From an uncultured Sutterella sp. (GTDB lineage: Bacteria > Pseudomonadota > Gammaproteobacteria > Burkholderiales > Burkholderiaceae_F), in the NCBI GenBank assembly GCA_900543805.1, contig UQTE01000002.1, positions 1 through 64,000 of the forward strand: a DNA stretch of 64,000 nt, written 5' to 3'. Positions 44,540 to 56,252 of the stretch are shown piece by piece. The notes under the pieces were generated by a model, which ran no database searches, had not been told where the DNA came from, and saw only the letters and a program-made list of their open reading frames with translations. The stretch's first letter is position 1, and each line of letters begins with the position of its first letter. A program made the position numbers and the translations under genes.

Positions 44540-46072
44540 TCACTTCACGATTTCGGCTTCGTAAAAGTCATAACTGCTGTCTGGGCGCAGACGGAAGTTC
44601 TTCAGGGTCTTCACGCTCGCGCCCGTCACGTCTTCGGTCACGAGGAAAGCCCAGGGCGCGTCGTTCCAGATCGTCGACTGCACCTCTTCGTAGAGCTTCG
44701 CGCGCTTAGCCTTGTCGGGCTCGGCGATCGCTTCGTCGAGAAGGCGGTCGACCTTTTCGTTCTTGTAGAAGCCTTCGTTCGCCAACGCGGGCGCCCAGCT
44801 TTCCGAGTGAAAGAGCGGCCGCATCGCCAGGTCGATTTCTCCCGTCGAATTCGACCAACCGATGTAATAGAGCCGCATCCCGGCCTTCATCGGATCCTGC
44901 ACGCTTTCAACGAGCGCGACGCGCTGACCGGCTTCCAGACTGCGAAGCGTCGTTCGGATGCCGACTTGACGGAGTTGCTGCTGGATGAACTGAATCACCT
45001 TCTGGCCGGTCGTATTGTTGTACCCGGACCAGAGCACCGTCTCGAAGCCCTGCGGATAGCCCGCTTCCTTGAGGAGTTCGCGCGCCTTCTTCGGGTCGTA
45101 AGGCCAGGGACCGGGCTTCGTCGCGAATTCGAAGACCTCCGGCACCACGCCCGTCACCGGGCGGGCGTAGCCCGAGAAGGCCACCTTGGCGAGCGCCTCC
45201 TTGTTGATGGCGTAGTTGATCGCCTGACGGACGCGCACGTCGGTGAAGGGCTTCTGCAGGTTGTTGATGAAGAGATACCGCACGATGACGGAAGGCTGCA
45301 CGAGGATGTCGATCTTCGGGTCGTTCTGCAGAACCTTGATCTGTTCCGCAGGCATCGGGTGCGCAAACTGCGCTTCGCCCGTGCGGACCATGGCCGCGCG
45401 CGTGCTGTTTTCCACGACCGGACGCCAGAGGATGCCGTCCAACTTCGGAAGCCCCGCCACGCGGTAGTTCGGATTCTTCACGACGTGGAGCCGCTCGCTC
45501 GGGTTGTAGTCCTTGAGAACGTAAGGCCCCGTGCCGCAGGCGTTAAAGGCGACGTTCTTGCCGCTCTTCAGAAGGCTCGGACACACCATCTGCACCGTAC
45601 CGTTCGCCAGACGCGAGAGGAAGGTGCCGAGCGGGTGCTTGAGCGTGATGCGCACCGTCAGGGGATCGGCCACCTCCACCTTCTCGATCGGCGTGAAGTA
45701 GGTGCGGCGCGAGAGGTGATTGGCGGGGTCGAGCAGACGATCGATGTTGAGCTTTACGGCCTCGGCGTCGAGCGTCGTGCCGTCGTGGAACTTCACGTTG
45801 GGGCGAAGCTTGATCGTGTAGATGAGGCCGTCGGGGCTCGTTTCATAACTATCCGCCAGCTGGGGCACGGGCTTCATGTTCTGATCGAAAGTGAAGAGAC
45901 CTTCATAGAAGGACTTCACGACGGTGCGCGAAAGCATGTCGGTCGCGTCGTACGGATCGAGTGTCGTAAAGCCCGAGCCTACGGCCACCGTGATTTCTTC
46001 GGCCGAGGCGGGTTGGAAGGCAAGACCGGCTGCGGCAAGGCAAAGCGCCAAAAACGTTGCACGCGGTTTCAT
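44540..46072 (-). CDS. gsiB: Glutathione-binding periplasmic protein
   Basis: 510-residue extracytoplasmic family 5 receptor. Signal peptide 1-24 (ending ASA). The mature protein starts [23 protein letters not shown], and [23 protein letters not shown] is close to the corresponding segment of E. coli GsiB. It captures glutathione (or similar short peptides). Order on the minus strand is gsiA, gsiB, gsiC, gsiD as in E. coli. Confidence 0.9.
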   Translation of the reverse strand: MKPRATFLALCLAAAGLAFQPASAEEITVAVGSGFTTLDPYDATDMLSRTVVKSFYEGLFTFDQNMKPVPQLADSYETSPDGLIYTIKLRPNVKFHDGTTLDAEAVKLNIDRLLDPANHLSRRTYFTPIEKVEVADPLTVRITLKHPLGTFLSRLANGTVQMVCPSLLKSGKNVAFNACGTGPYVLKDYNPSERLHVVKNPNYRVAGLPKLDGILWRPVVENSTRAAMVRTGEAQFAHPMPAEQIKVLQNDPKIDILVQPSVIVRYLFINNLQKPFTDVRVRQAINYAINKEALAKVAFSGYARPVTGVVPEVFEFATKPGPWPYDPKKARELLKEAGYPQGFETVLWSGYNNTTGQKVIQFIQQQLRQVGIRTTLRSLEAGQRVALVESVQDPMKAGMRLYYIGWSNSTGEIDLAMRPLFHSESWAPALANEGFYKNEKVDRLLDEAIAEPDKAKRAKLYEEVQSTIWNDAPWAFLVTEDVTGASVKTLKNFRLRPDSSYDFYEAEIVK

Positions 46073-46190
46073 GAGGGTTTCCTTTTTTGCAAAGTGGAGA
46101 GTGAGTGGGGAACTCTCGGCGGACCATGGGCCGCAATGCGGTCCGAGATCCGCGCGGGAGGCGTTGGGGATTGCGTTTGCGAAACGGTCG

Positions 46191-48044
<1,854 letters not shown>

Positions 48045-48348
48045 GATGCACCTCAATCAGAAGAAGGATCCCGACACGGATTCCGGGCTCCAAAATCATC
48101 CACGACCCCCACCCCGTTCGGCGCTTTTCCGTTTTAGGGACGCAAACCGAATCGGTTGACGATGGACATCGTTCACGAATCAGGCTATCACGATGAGGCG
48201 CCGCAAGGCTATGGAAAAATGCCTACTCTCCTTGTTCCGAAACACGACACGCGAAAAGAATTTGAAAACGGGCCCGTTTCCGGACCCGTTGCGATTTGGG
48301 AAAAACGCTTTTCTGCGTCTTCTTGTTTCTTCGGCGAAAAGCCCGAAA
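48045..48348. other. Intergenic region upstream of gsiA
   Basis: Holds the gsiA leader and the terminator of the RibD-like gene (48262-48290). No regulator gene or clear promoter pair. Confidence 0.4.
48262..48290 (-). terminator. Terminator of RibD-like gene
   Basis: AACGGGTCCG...CGGGCCCGTT hairpin read on the minus strand, followed by TTCAAATTC; about 60 nt after the stop. Confidence 0.7.
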
Positions 48349-49059
48349 TCAGGCCTTCCTCACCGAATAGCGAAGCCACACGACCCCGCCCGGAAAGGTT
48401 TCGGTCGCAATGTGCTCGAGGCGCTGTCCTTGGGCGGGACGTTCGCCGAGAGCGCCCCGATAACCGATCACGGAAGAGACGCCGGCGAGCCCGTCGATCG
48501 CGGGATAGACGAGAAAGCTCAGTTCGTTGATGAGGCCCGCCTTCAGGAAGGCGCCGTTGATGATGCCGCCACCTTCGAGAAGGAGCGTGTGGGCGTCGAA
48601 GCGCTGTTCGATCTCAGTCAGAGCCGCCGGGAAGGCGTCGTCACCCTTCCCTTCAAAGACGTAGGAGACGCCACAGTCGCGCAGTTCCGCGAGGTATTCG
48701 TCGCCCACGTCGGGCGAGAGGACGGCGACAAGGTGTTCGCCCGTGGGAAGGGTCGAGTCGGGATAGTGGAGCTTGCCCTTCGGGTCGAAGACCACCGCGA
48801 TGGGACGGCCTTCGCGCTTCCCCGTATGAGGTTCGGGGACGCTTCCGTCCGTACGTTTGACGGCGGGTTCCTTTTCGACGATGCCGTCGGCGTATTCCGC
48901 CATGGTCGTGCGGCCCACCATCCAGCCCGCGGCGTTGAACTGCGAAGCGGCGGTTTCGTAGACCGTCGTGATGTCTGCGCCTTCGGGGCCCGGCGTCCAA
49001 CGGCTCGGGTAAAGCCGTCCGTCGACCGAGGCGATCATGTGGCAGATGATCTTTGGCAT
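48349..49059 (-). CDS. RibD C-terminal-type reductase
   Basis: 236-residue protein of the dihydrofolate-reductase-like fold found in the C-terminal half of RibD. Blocks: MPKIICHMIASVDGR (first strand), AAGWMVGRTTMAEY, LLLEGGGIINGAFLKAGLINELSFLVYPAIDG (cofactor loop) and VVWLRYSVRKA at the end. NAD(P)H-dependent reduction is expected; the substrate is unknown since the deaminase half of RibD is absent. It is the intact relative of the truncated copy at 25500-26048. Confidence 0.87.
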   Translation of the reverse strand: MPKIICHMIASVDGRLYPSRWTPGPEGADITTVYETAASQFNAAGWMVGRTTMAEYADGIVEKEPAVKRTDGSVPEPHTGKREGRPIAVVFDPKGKLHYPDSTLPTGEHLVAVLSPDVGDEYLAELRDCGVSYVFEGKGDDAFPAALTEIEQRFDAHTLLLEGGGIINGAFLKAGLINELSFLVYPAIDGLAGVSSVIGYRGALGERPAQGQRLEHIATETFPGGVVWLRYSVRKA

Positions 49060-49158
49060 ATTCTCTCCTTGAGGAATCGAAGCGTTCCAATGCTATCGCG
49101 GCCGAAACAAAACGGGCCGCACAATCCCGTGCGAAGTTTGCCTGATTCTGCCGTTTGC

Positions 49159-52100
49159 TCAGCGGGTGAAGCGGTCGAGCCACCGCGCGGGAATCGGCGT
49201 TTCGAGTTCCCACACGATCGACATCGGGCACTCGCCCGAATCCGACACGTACGCCAAGCGCCCCAAGTAGACAAAAGCCTGCGTCACGCCTTTTTCGATC
49301 TTCTTTTCGCGCACGAACAAATGCGCCTGCGGCACGTCCCCATTGCGAAAGTCGACGGCCCGGTAGCGCCGGCCCTTGTCGCTCTCGGAGCGCGTGGTCG
49401 ATTGCGTCTGCCAATGAAAGTGGTTCGCGTTCATGGCGTAGTCGTCGTACCGACGGGAGAGAGCGAAGTGGCGCTCCTCCTTGTCGATCGTGACGAAAAA
49501 GAGGTCTGCGCGCCGGTCCTTGAGATAGAGGACGCCCTCGCGAAAATTGGCGGCCTGTTCGTAGCCGAAGGCGGCCAAAGCTTCGCGTGCGGAATAGGAG
49601 GCGTGAAGTTCGAGCGGCACGTCGTCGGGGACCGATGCGGGCGGACTCAGGAAGTCGACGTCCGCAAGGAGCGCCTCGAGAAGTCCCGTCACGGCGCGGC
49701 GCCATCCGGCATTTTCCAGAAGAGCATCGTAGAACGCCTTCGCGGCCGGGAGATTGCCGCCGAACTTGCGCACCTCCGCCTCGATCCAGGCGAAGGTGAA
49801 GAGCACCCAGTTGGCCCTCTGCCGCGCATTGAAGGTTTCAAAGGGCGCTACTTCCCGCAGGTCCCGCAGAAGGTCGGCAAGCGACGCGTAGCCGTTCTTG
49901 CGGCACACGCGCAAGAAGGCGGTCTTCGTGAGGCGGAAGGTCTGCGGAACCGACACGGCCCTTTCACGATCACCGCCCGCGCGGGCGAGGACGTCTTCAA
50001 AATAAAGGTCGTCCCTCCCCTTTTCGATGCCCGACACCCAGAACGGCCAGTCTTTGACGCGCAGATTCTGCGAGCGCAGGAAGTCCGTGAACTTGGGCTC
50101 TCCCGTCTGCCGCGCCAACCATTCGCCCGCCGCCTCGAGCTCGCGCCCCTTGAGCCTGCGGTGCGCCTTGATGTTGTCGAGGACGTCCTCCATGGCCTGC
50201 TTTTCGAGAGTCAGCGTACAGCCGAGCGGCAAAAGGGTCGAATCGGTTCCCCGCACGAGGTCCACGACGTTCGCCGTCGCCGAACGCGTAAGGGCGCGAA
50301 GGCGAGCCTCAAACGAGAATTCCTTTCTGGCCGTGCCCACGAAGTCGAGCACCGTGAGACGCACTTTGTCCGCGCACTTTCTCAAGCCGCGCCCCAACTG
50401 CTGCAGGAAGACCGTCACCGACTCGGTCGGGCGCAGAAAGAGAACCGTGTTCACTTCGGGGATGTCGACGCCCTCGTTGTAGACGTCGACCGTACAGAGA
50501 AAACGAAGTTCGCCGCTCACGAGCCTTCTCGGCGCATTCCGGCGTTCTTCGGCGGGGGTTTCCCCGTCGATCGCGGCCGAGGGAATGCCGGCTTCGCACA
50601 GCACCTTCGCGACGTGCGCCGCATGGCGGCGCCCCGCGCAGAAGACGATCCCCCGCACGTCGGAGAGATCGGGGAGATACCGCCGAAGAGCTCCGAGCAC
50701 CGCACGGTCGCGATCCCTCGCCGAACCGCCTTCGGTGTAGAGGTCTTCGAGTTCGGACGCGGCGTAGCTTCCGCGCGTCCACTTGAGGCCGGCGAGCGAC
50801 ACCGGGTCCGTCACCATCAGATAGTCAAACGGCACGAGAAGCTGCCGATCGATCGCGTCGCCGAGACCCAGTTCCGCCGTGATGCGGCCGCCGAAGCGCT
50901 CGAGCACGTCCCGTCCGTCTCCGCGCCAGGGCGTAGCGGTGAGACCGAGGAGGACCTTCGGGTCAAGCGTGTCGAGAAGCGCGCGGTAGCTCTGTGCCGC
51001 CGCATGGTGGAATTCGTCGACAACCACGTATTCAAAATGGTCGGGCGGATAGAAATGCGCGAGGTCTCGGCTTGCGGCCGTCTGCACCGAGAGGAAGACG
51101 TGGCGGTGCTCCTTCGGGGTTTCACGCCCCGTAAAGAGTTCGCCGAAATTCATGTCGTTCAAGACGTACCGGAAGGCGTTTCTCGCCTGAAGGAGGATTT
51201 CCTCGCGGTGCGCGACGAAAAGGAGATTCTCGCGGCGCCCGAGTTTTCTGGCGCGCTCCCGGTAGTCGAAGGCCGCGATCATGGTCTTCCCCGTCCCCGT
51301 CGCCGCGACGACAAGCGATCGAGTTTCTCCGTGCAGGGTTCTCGCGGCGTCGAGCCGCTCGAGAATAGCCTTCTGGAAGGGATAGGGTTCGAGCTCGATC
51401 CCGAAGGTCGACAAGGGCGTGGCGGACGAAAGGGACGCACCCGATTCGCCGCGTCTCGCCTCTTGGATGGCTTCGCGCAGTTGCGCTTCGTCCCGCACGG
51501 GATCGAACCGCTTGAAGCGCTCCGCGTCCGTCACGTAGGCGTCGAAAATCGTCTTCATGCGCTCGAGAAGCGCCGCGTCGGACGCTTCCGTCACCTTGAC
51601 GGTCCACTCGAGGCCGTAGCTGAGCGCCGCCTTCGAAAGGTTGGCGCTTCCCGCGTAGGCGGTCGAGAGACCGTGGGAGCGATGGAAGAGATAGGACTTT
51701 GCGTGGTGGCGCGTCGCGCCCGTGTCGTAGGCCACGAAGATTTCGGCGTTGGGAAGGCTTGAAAGCCAGAGCACCGCTTCCGGATCGGTCGCGCCGACGT
51801 AGGTGGTCGTGACGACGCGCAGCCGTCCGCCCCGCTCGGCGAAGCGCTCGAGCACCGGCATCATGGGACGAAGCCCCGACATCTTTACGAAGGAAACCAG
51901 CCAGTCGACACTTTCGGCCGTTTCGGTTTCGCGCCGCAGTTCATCGAGGAGCGCGGGCTCCCCGCGGGCGCCCGTGAGAAGCGTCGTTTGCGAGAAAGAG
52001 GTCTCGGGCCGTATTGCATCAGCCCAACGAGGTTCGCCCGGAGAGGGATTCATGCGGTCGGCGGCGAGGAGCACGGAAAGAGGATCCGCAAAGAGCGAAT

Positions 52101-52371
52101 CTCCGGACGGATTGCGGTCGATTTCTCCGAGCACCCGCTCGACGATGGCCCGGGCCTTTCCGACGCTTTCCTTGTCCTCTTCCTTTTCGAGAGCGTCGCC
52201 GATCGCGCGGCGAAGCGCCGTCGCCGCATGGCGGTAGAGGAGCGCAAAAAGTAGATCCCGATCCTCGTCCGCGGCCTGCGTCGTAAGCAGTCGGCCCGCG
52301 AGCGCGGACTGCATTCCGCGTGTCAAAAGGCACTCAAAAAGTCCGGTGCCGTCCTTTTCCCACTCCCGCAT
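49159..52371 (-). CDS. PLD-nuclease / DEAD helicase / DUF3427 protein
   Basis: About 1,070 residues. N-terminal helical region; a phospholipase D-like domain with HHAKSYLF and GSANLS near 222-240 (a single HxK half, as in PLD-family nucleases that dimerise); an SF2 helicase with Walker A ATGTGKT near 357, DEFH Walker B near 450, and motif VI QLGRGLR near 657; C-terminal DUF3427. Start 52371 is chosen for AGAGGAAG upstream; 52395 is an alternative. The domain order suits nucleic acid sensing and cutting, as in defence or repair. No restriction or methylase genes are near. Function unproven. Confidence 0.85.
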   Translation of the reverse strand: MREWEKDGTGLFECLLTRGMQSALAGRLLTTQAADEDRDLLFALLYRHAATALRRAIGDALEKEEDKESVGKARAIVERVLGEIDRNPSGDSLFADPLSVLLAADRMNPSPGEPRWADAIRPETSFSQTTLLTGARGEPALLDELRRETETAESVDWLVSFVKMSGLRPMMPVLERFAERGGRLRVVTTTYVGATDPEAVLWLSSLPNAEIFVAYDTGATRHHAKSYLFHRSHGLSTAYAGSANLSKAALSYGLEWTVKVTEASDAALLERMKTIFDAYVTDAERFKRFDPVRDEAQLREAIQEARRGESGASLSSATPLSTFGIELEPYPFQKAILERLDAARTLHGETRSLVVAATGTGKTMIAAFDYRERARKLGRRENLLFVAHREEILLQARNAFRYVLNDMNFGELFTGRETPKEHRHVFLSVQTAASRDLAHFYPPDHFEYVVVDEFHHAAAQSYRALLDTLDPKVLLGLTATPWRGDGRDVLERFGGRITAELGLGDAIDRQLLVPFDYLMVTDPVSLAGLKWTRGSYAASELEDLYTEGGSARDRDRAVLGALRRYLPDLSDVRGIVFCAGRRHAAHVAKVLCEAGIPSAAIDGETPAEERRNAPRRLVSGELRFLCTVDVYNEGVDIPEVNTVLFLRPTESVTVFLQQLGRGLRKCADKVRLTVLDFVGTARKEFSFEARLRALTRSATANVVDLVRGTDSTLLPLGCTLTLEKQAMEDVLDNIKAHRRLKGRELEAAGEWLARQTGEPKFTDFLRSQNLRVKDWPFWVSGIEKGRDDLYFEDVLARAGGDRERAVSVPQTFRLTKTAFLRVCRKNGYASLADLLRDLREVAPFETFNARQRANWVLFTFAWIEAEVRKFGGNLPAAKAFYDALLENAGWRRAVTGLLEALLADVDFLSPPASVPDDVPLELHASYSAREALAAFGYEQAANFREGVLYLKDRRADLFFVTIDKEERHFALSRRYDDYAMNANHFHWQTQSTTRSESDKGRRYRAVDFRNGDVPQAHLFVREKKIEKGVTQAFVYLGRLAYVSDSGECPMSIVWELETPIPARWLDRFTR

Positions 52372-52646
52372 GCTCTTCCTCTTTTCTTGAGACATCTTTG
52401 CAGCGTAGCCGGAGTGCCGGCGCACCGTCAACGCGGAAGACCGCACGAAGAGATCCGGAAAAACCAGGAGGGACGGACGTCGCAGCCGGGCGAAACGGTC
52501 ACAACCGTTCACCTTTTTCGCGGGATCAGCCTTTCGGACGAGCCCGAAATGTGCAACAATGCGGAACCCGCTTCGGACGCGGACGCTTCGCCGTCCCCGT
52601 CCGCCATCCGTTTTCGCTGGCCTCGGGCCGGTTTCTGGAGAAACAC

Positions 52647-53141
52647 ATGATTCGCTTCACCACCAACATGGGCGTCATCGACATCGAGCTCGACCATGAA
52701 CGCGCCCCGCTCACGTCCGCCAACTTTGAAACCTACGTCAAGGAAGGCTTCTACGACGGCGTGATCTTCCACCGCGTCATCCCGGGCTTCATGATCCAGG
52801 GCGGCGGCTTCCTCCCCGGCATGCACCAGAAGGAAACGCACGCGCCGATCCAGAACGAGGCCGCCAACGGACTCAAGAACGACCGCTACACGATCGCCAT
52901 GGCCCGCACGATGGATCCGCACTCCGCCACGGCGCAGTTCTTCATCAACGTGGTGGACAACGACTTCCTCAACCACACCTCCCCGACGCCGCAGGGCTGG
53001 GGCTACGCCGTCTTCGGCAAGGTCGTGGCCGGCACCGACGTGGTCGACGCCATCGCCAAGGTGAAGACCGGCACGCGCGGCTTCCACGGCGACGTTCCCC
53101 GTGAAGACGTCGTCATCGAAAAGGCCGAGATCGTCGACTGA
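52647..53141 (+). CDS. ppiB: Peptidyl-prolyl cis-trans isomerase (cyclophilin)
   Basis: 164-residue cytoplasmic cyclophilin. The catalytic [13 protein letters not shown] and the [21 protein letters not shown] core are intact; start [21 protein letters not shown] precedes the ATG at 52647. No signal peptide, hence PpiB rather than PpiA. It diverges from the helicase gene. Confidence 0.96.
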   Translation: MIRFTTNMGVIDIELDHERAPLTSANFETYVKEGFYDGVIFHRVIPGFMIQGGGFLPGMHQKETHAPIQNEAANGLKNDRYTIAMARTMDPHSATAQFFINVVDNDFLNHTSPTPQGWGYAVFGKVVAGTDVVDAIAKVKTGTRGFHGDVPREDVVIEKAEIVD

Positions 53142-53164
53142 TCCTGATCGGCATGCCCTCTCCG

Positions 53165-53198
53165 AACCCCGCGCCGCATCGAGCCCGCGGGGTTTTTC
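53165..53198 (+). terminator. Terminator of ppiB
   Basis: AACCCCGCG / CGCGGGGTT stem (53165-53173 with 53185-53193) followed by TTTC. Confidence 0.9.
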
Positions 53199-53288
53199 AT
53201 ACCTTGCGGCCGCCGGAATCCGCCCGCCCCCTTCCACTGCACGATCGTTCCGATAGACGCCGCTCACTCGAAGCATAGACTGCGCACA

Positions 53289-53318
53289 TTGGCGAAATCC
53301 CGAGCGATCCAGTAAGAT
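53289..53318 (+). promoter_or_regulatory. Promoter candidate for nrdA operon
   Basis: TTGGCG (53289-53294), 18-nt spacer, TAAGAT (53313-53318). An isolated TTGACA at 53335-53340 has no matching -10. Confidence 0.45.
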
Positions 53319-53370
53319 GATTCCTCGTCTCTCTTTGACACCCCACCCAAGGCGGTTCGCAAAGAAGAAA

Positions 53371-53386
53371 ACACAATATCTTGCGG
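53371..53386 (+). promoter_or_regulatory. NrdR-like box upstream of nrdA
   Basis: ACACAATATCTTGCGG agrees with the NrdR consensus ACACWATATATWGTGT at 13 of 16 positions, with a perfect left half. It lies 85 bp before the nrdA ATG and about 53 bp past the promoter candidate. A second box, usual for NrdR, was not found. The nrdR gene is outside the window. Confidence 0.6.
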
Positions 53387-53470
53387 ATCACCGTCTTTTC
53401 TCCTTCGACCGGTCCTCTGCGCCCGCCAAGGCGGGAAGACCTCCGTCGACCACAATCAGGATCCCCACCC

Positions 53471-55246
53471 ATGACCGTGAAAATCGATCTCTCCCGCGAC
53501 GCGCTCTTTGACGAGCTCGGCCTCATCCGGCTTCGCGAAAGCTACATGCGTCCCGACGAAAAGAGCCCGCAGGAACGCCTCGCCTTCGTCGCCGAGCAAT
53601 TCGCCTCGAACGACGCCCACGCGCAGCGCATCTACGACTACGCCTCGCGCCACTGGCTCTCCTTTTCGACGCCGATTCTTTCCTTCGGGCGCTCGAAAAA
53701 CGGCCTCCCCGTCTCGTGCTACCTCACCTACATGGCCGACAGCGCCGACGGTCTCGTCGAGACGCTGAGCGAAGTGAACCGCCTTTCCATGGCCGGAGGC
53801 GGCGTGGGCATTCACGTGGGCATCCGCAACGCCGACGAAAAGAGCGTGGGCGTGATGCCGCACCTCAAGGTCTACGACGCGGCCTGCCTCGCCTACCGTC
53901 AGGGCTCGACCCGACGCGGCTCCTACGCTGCGTTTCTCGACGCGGACCACCCCGACATCATTCCCTTCGTCGAAATGCGCAAACCCACGGGCGACCAGAA
54001 CCTGAAGGCTCTGAACCTGCACCACGGGGTCAACCTCACGGACGCCTTCATGGAGAAAATCGAGGCTTCGATGCGCGACGAAAACGCGGACGACTCGTGG
54101 GACCTCAAGAACCCCGCCACGGGCGAAGTCGTCGAGACGATCTCGGCGCGCGACCTCTGGCAGCGCATTCTGGAAATGCGCATGCATACGGGCGAACCGT
54201 ATCTCGTCTTCCTCGACACGGCGAACCGCGCGCTGCCCTCCTGGCTTAAGGAAAGGGGCCTTCGCATCCAGGGTTCCAACCTCTGCACGGAAATCTTCCT
54301 CCCGACGTCGGAGACCCGCACGGCAGTCTGCTGCCTATCGTCGCTCAATCTCGAATACTTCGACGACTGGAAGGACCACCCCGACTTCATCGCCGACACG
54401 ATGGAATTTTTGGACAACGTCCTGCAGTACTTCATCGATCACGCGCCCAAGCATCTCGCGAAGGCCCGCCACTCTGCCGAGCGCGAACGATCCGTCGGGC
54501 TCGGAGCCCTCGGCTTTCACGCCTACCTGCAAAAAAAGGGCATTCCGCTCGAATCGGCGCTTGCGAAGTCCGTCAACATGAGGATCTTCCGCCACATCCG
54601 CGACGCCGCGCTCGCTGCGGACGCGAAGCTCTGCGAAGAACGCGGCCCCTGCCCCGACGCGGCGGACGCGGGCGTGGCGCGTCGCTTCTCGCATCACACG
54701 GCGGTCGCGCCCAATGCGTCGTCCTCCCTCATCATGGGCGGCACGAGCCCCTCGATCGAACCGTACCGCGCGAACATCTACCGGCAGGACACGATCTCGG
54801 GCGCCTACATCGTGAAGAACCGATTCCTCAAGGCGGAACTCGCCAAGCGCGGTCTCGACACGGACGAAGTGTGGGCGGACCTCATCGCGCACGACGGTTC
54901 GGTCGCACACCGCGAAGATCTGCCCGAATCCGTACGGATGGTCTTCAAGACCGCCTTCGAAATCGATCAGCGCTGGCTCGTGGACCTCGCCGCGGACCGC
55001 CAGGCCTACATCGATCAGGGACAGAGCCTCAACCTCTTCTTCCCGCCCGACGTGTCGGTGTCGTATTTGCACGCCTGCCACTTCCTTGCGTGGAAGAAGG
55101 GCTTGAAGTCGCTCTACTACAACCGCTCCGACAAACTGCGCAAGGCCGACCGCGTCGGCGTGCGCATGGAGCGAAAGCGCATCGAAGACGAAATCGACAT
55201 GCGCGCCGTGGCCGACGACACGACCTGCCTTGCCTGCGAAGGCTGA
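53471..55246 (+). CDS. nrdA: Class I ribonucleotide reductase alpha subunit, no ATP-cone
   Basis: 591 residues. Catalytic cysteines: Cys83 (PVSCYLT) and thiyl-radical Cys272 flanked by Asn270 and Glu274 (NLCTE); the C-terminal relay pair is CLAC (586-589). The N-terminal ATP-cone (about 90 residues) that lets dATP switch off E. coli NrdA is absent; the protein starts directly at the ten-stranded barrel. It therefore should not be inhibited by dATP at an activity site. The ATG at 53471 has AGGA nine bases upstream. Operon with nrdB, 13 nt away. Confidence 0.93.
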   Translation: MTVKIDLSRDALFDELGLIRLRESYMRPDEKSPQERLAFVAEQFASNDAHAQRIYDYASRHWLSFSTPILSFGRSKNGLPVSCYLTYMADSADGLVETLSEVNRLSMAGGGVGIHVGIRNADEKSVGVMPHLKVYDAACLAYRQGSTRRGSYAAFLDADHPDIIPFVEMRKPTGDQNLKALNLHHGVNLTDAFMEKIEASMRDENADDSWDLKNPATGEVVETISARDLWQRILEMRMHTGEPYLVFLDTANRALPSWLKERGLRIQGSNLCTEIFLPTSETRTAVCCLSSLNLEYFDDWKDHPDFIADTMEFLDNVLQYFIDHAPKHLAKARHSAERERSVGLGALGFHAYLQKKGIPLESALAKSVNMRIFRHIRDAALAADAKLCEERGPCPDAADAGVARRFSHHTAVAPNASSSLIMGGTSPSIEPYRANIYRQDTISGAYIVKNRFLKAELAKRGLDTDEVWADLIAHDGSVAHREDLPESVRMVFKTAFEIDQRWLVDLAADRQAYIDQGQSLNLFFPPDVSVSYLHACHFLAWKKGLKSLYYNRSDKLRKADRVGVRMERKRIEDEIDMRAVADDTTCLACEG

Positions 55247-55259
55247 TGGGAGACCGAAA

Positions 55260-56252
55260 ATGACTGAAAAGAAGCAAACCGCACCCGCCTCGGGACTCCT
55301 TGCCGAGCGCACCGCCTTCAAGCCCTTCGCCTATCCGTGGGCGTACGAGGCCTTCATGCAGTCCGAACAGATGCACTGGCTCTGGACGGAAGTTCCGATG
55401 ATGGAGGACGTCAAGGACTACCGAAGCAAACTCACCGACGACGAGCGCGAGTTTCTGACGAAGATCCTTCGCTTTTTCACCCAGGGCGACATCGACGTCT
55501 CGGGCGCCTACGTGAACGTCTACCTTCCGCGCTTTCGGCAGCCCGAAATCCGGATGATGCTCTCCTCGTTCGCCGCGCGCGAAGCCGTGCACATCGCCGC
55601 CTATTCGCATCTCATCGAGACGCTCGGCCTCCCCGAGTCGATCTACAACGAGTTCATGGAATACGAGGCGATGGCCGCCAAGCACGACTTCTTCCGGGAA
55701 GTCGAAAAAGACGACCGCGACCTCCCGGCGCAGATCGCGGCCTTCTCGGCCTTCACCGAAGGCATGCAGCTCTTTTCGAGCTTCGTGATGCTTCTGAACT
55801 TCACGCGAAACGGCACGATGAAGGGCATGGGCCAGATCATTGCCTGGTCGATCGCCGACGAAACGCTCCATACGGAATCGATGACGAAGATCTTCCGCGA
55901 ATACGTGAAGGAAAATCCGGAAGTCTGGACGGACGACTTGAAGCGCAAGATCTACGAAATCGCCGAAACCATGGTGACGCTCGAAGACCGCTTCATCGAG
56001 CTCGCCTTCGGCGTAACCGACATGAAGCGCCTCACGAAGGACGAAGTGCGCGCCTACATCCGCTACATCGCCGACCGCCGCCTCGCGGGGCTCGGCCTCA
56101 AGGCGATCTTCGGCTCGGGCGACAATCCCCTTCCCTGGGTCGACGCCATGCTCGGGGTCTCGCACACGAACTTCTTTGAAAACCGCGTCGTTGACTACGC
56201 CAAGGGAGCGCTCACGGGCGACTGGGCCGACGTCTGGGGTCAAGCCAAATGA
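55260..56252 (+). CDS. nrdB: Class I ribonucleotide reductase beta subunit
   Basis: 330-residue ferritin-like radical subunit. Carboxylate and histidine ligands appear in TEVPMMEDVKDY, AAREAVHIAAYSHLIE, SIADETLHTESM. It houses the metal-tyrosyl radical centre that starts NrdA catalysis. GGGAG precedes the ATG. Its stop overlaps the dehydrogenase start by four bases. Confidence 0.94.
   Translation: MTEKKQTAPASGLLAERTAFKPFAYPWAYEAFMQSEQMHWLWTEVPMMEDVKDYRSKLTDDEREFLTKILRFFTQGDIDVSGAYVNVYLPRFRQPEIRMMLSSFAAREAVHIAAYSHLIETLGLPESIYNEFMEYEAMAAKHDFFREVEKDDRDLPAQIAAFSAFTEGMQLFSSFVMLLNFTRNGTMKGMGQIIAWSIADETLHTESMTKIFREYVKENPEVWTDDLKRKIYEIAETMVTLEDRFIELAFGVTDMKRLTKDEVRAYIRYIADRRLAGLGLKAIFGSGDNPLPWVDAMLGVSHTNFFENRVVDYAKGALTGDWADVWGQAK

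Larger units (their letters stand above)
53142..53470. other. Intergenic region with nrdA control signals
   Basis: Holds the ppiB terminator, a promoter candidate and a NrdR-like box, listed separately. No small gene is seen. Confidence 0.5.

Noticed and set aside
48193..51762. Very long plus-strand open frame opposite the helicase gene
   Set aside because: It is the antisense of a gene with clear helicase motifs; its translation is rich in Arg, Gly, Val and His without any domain. Such frames are common in GC-rich DNA.
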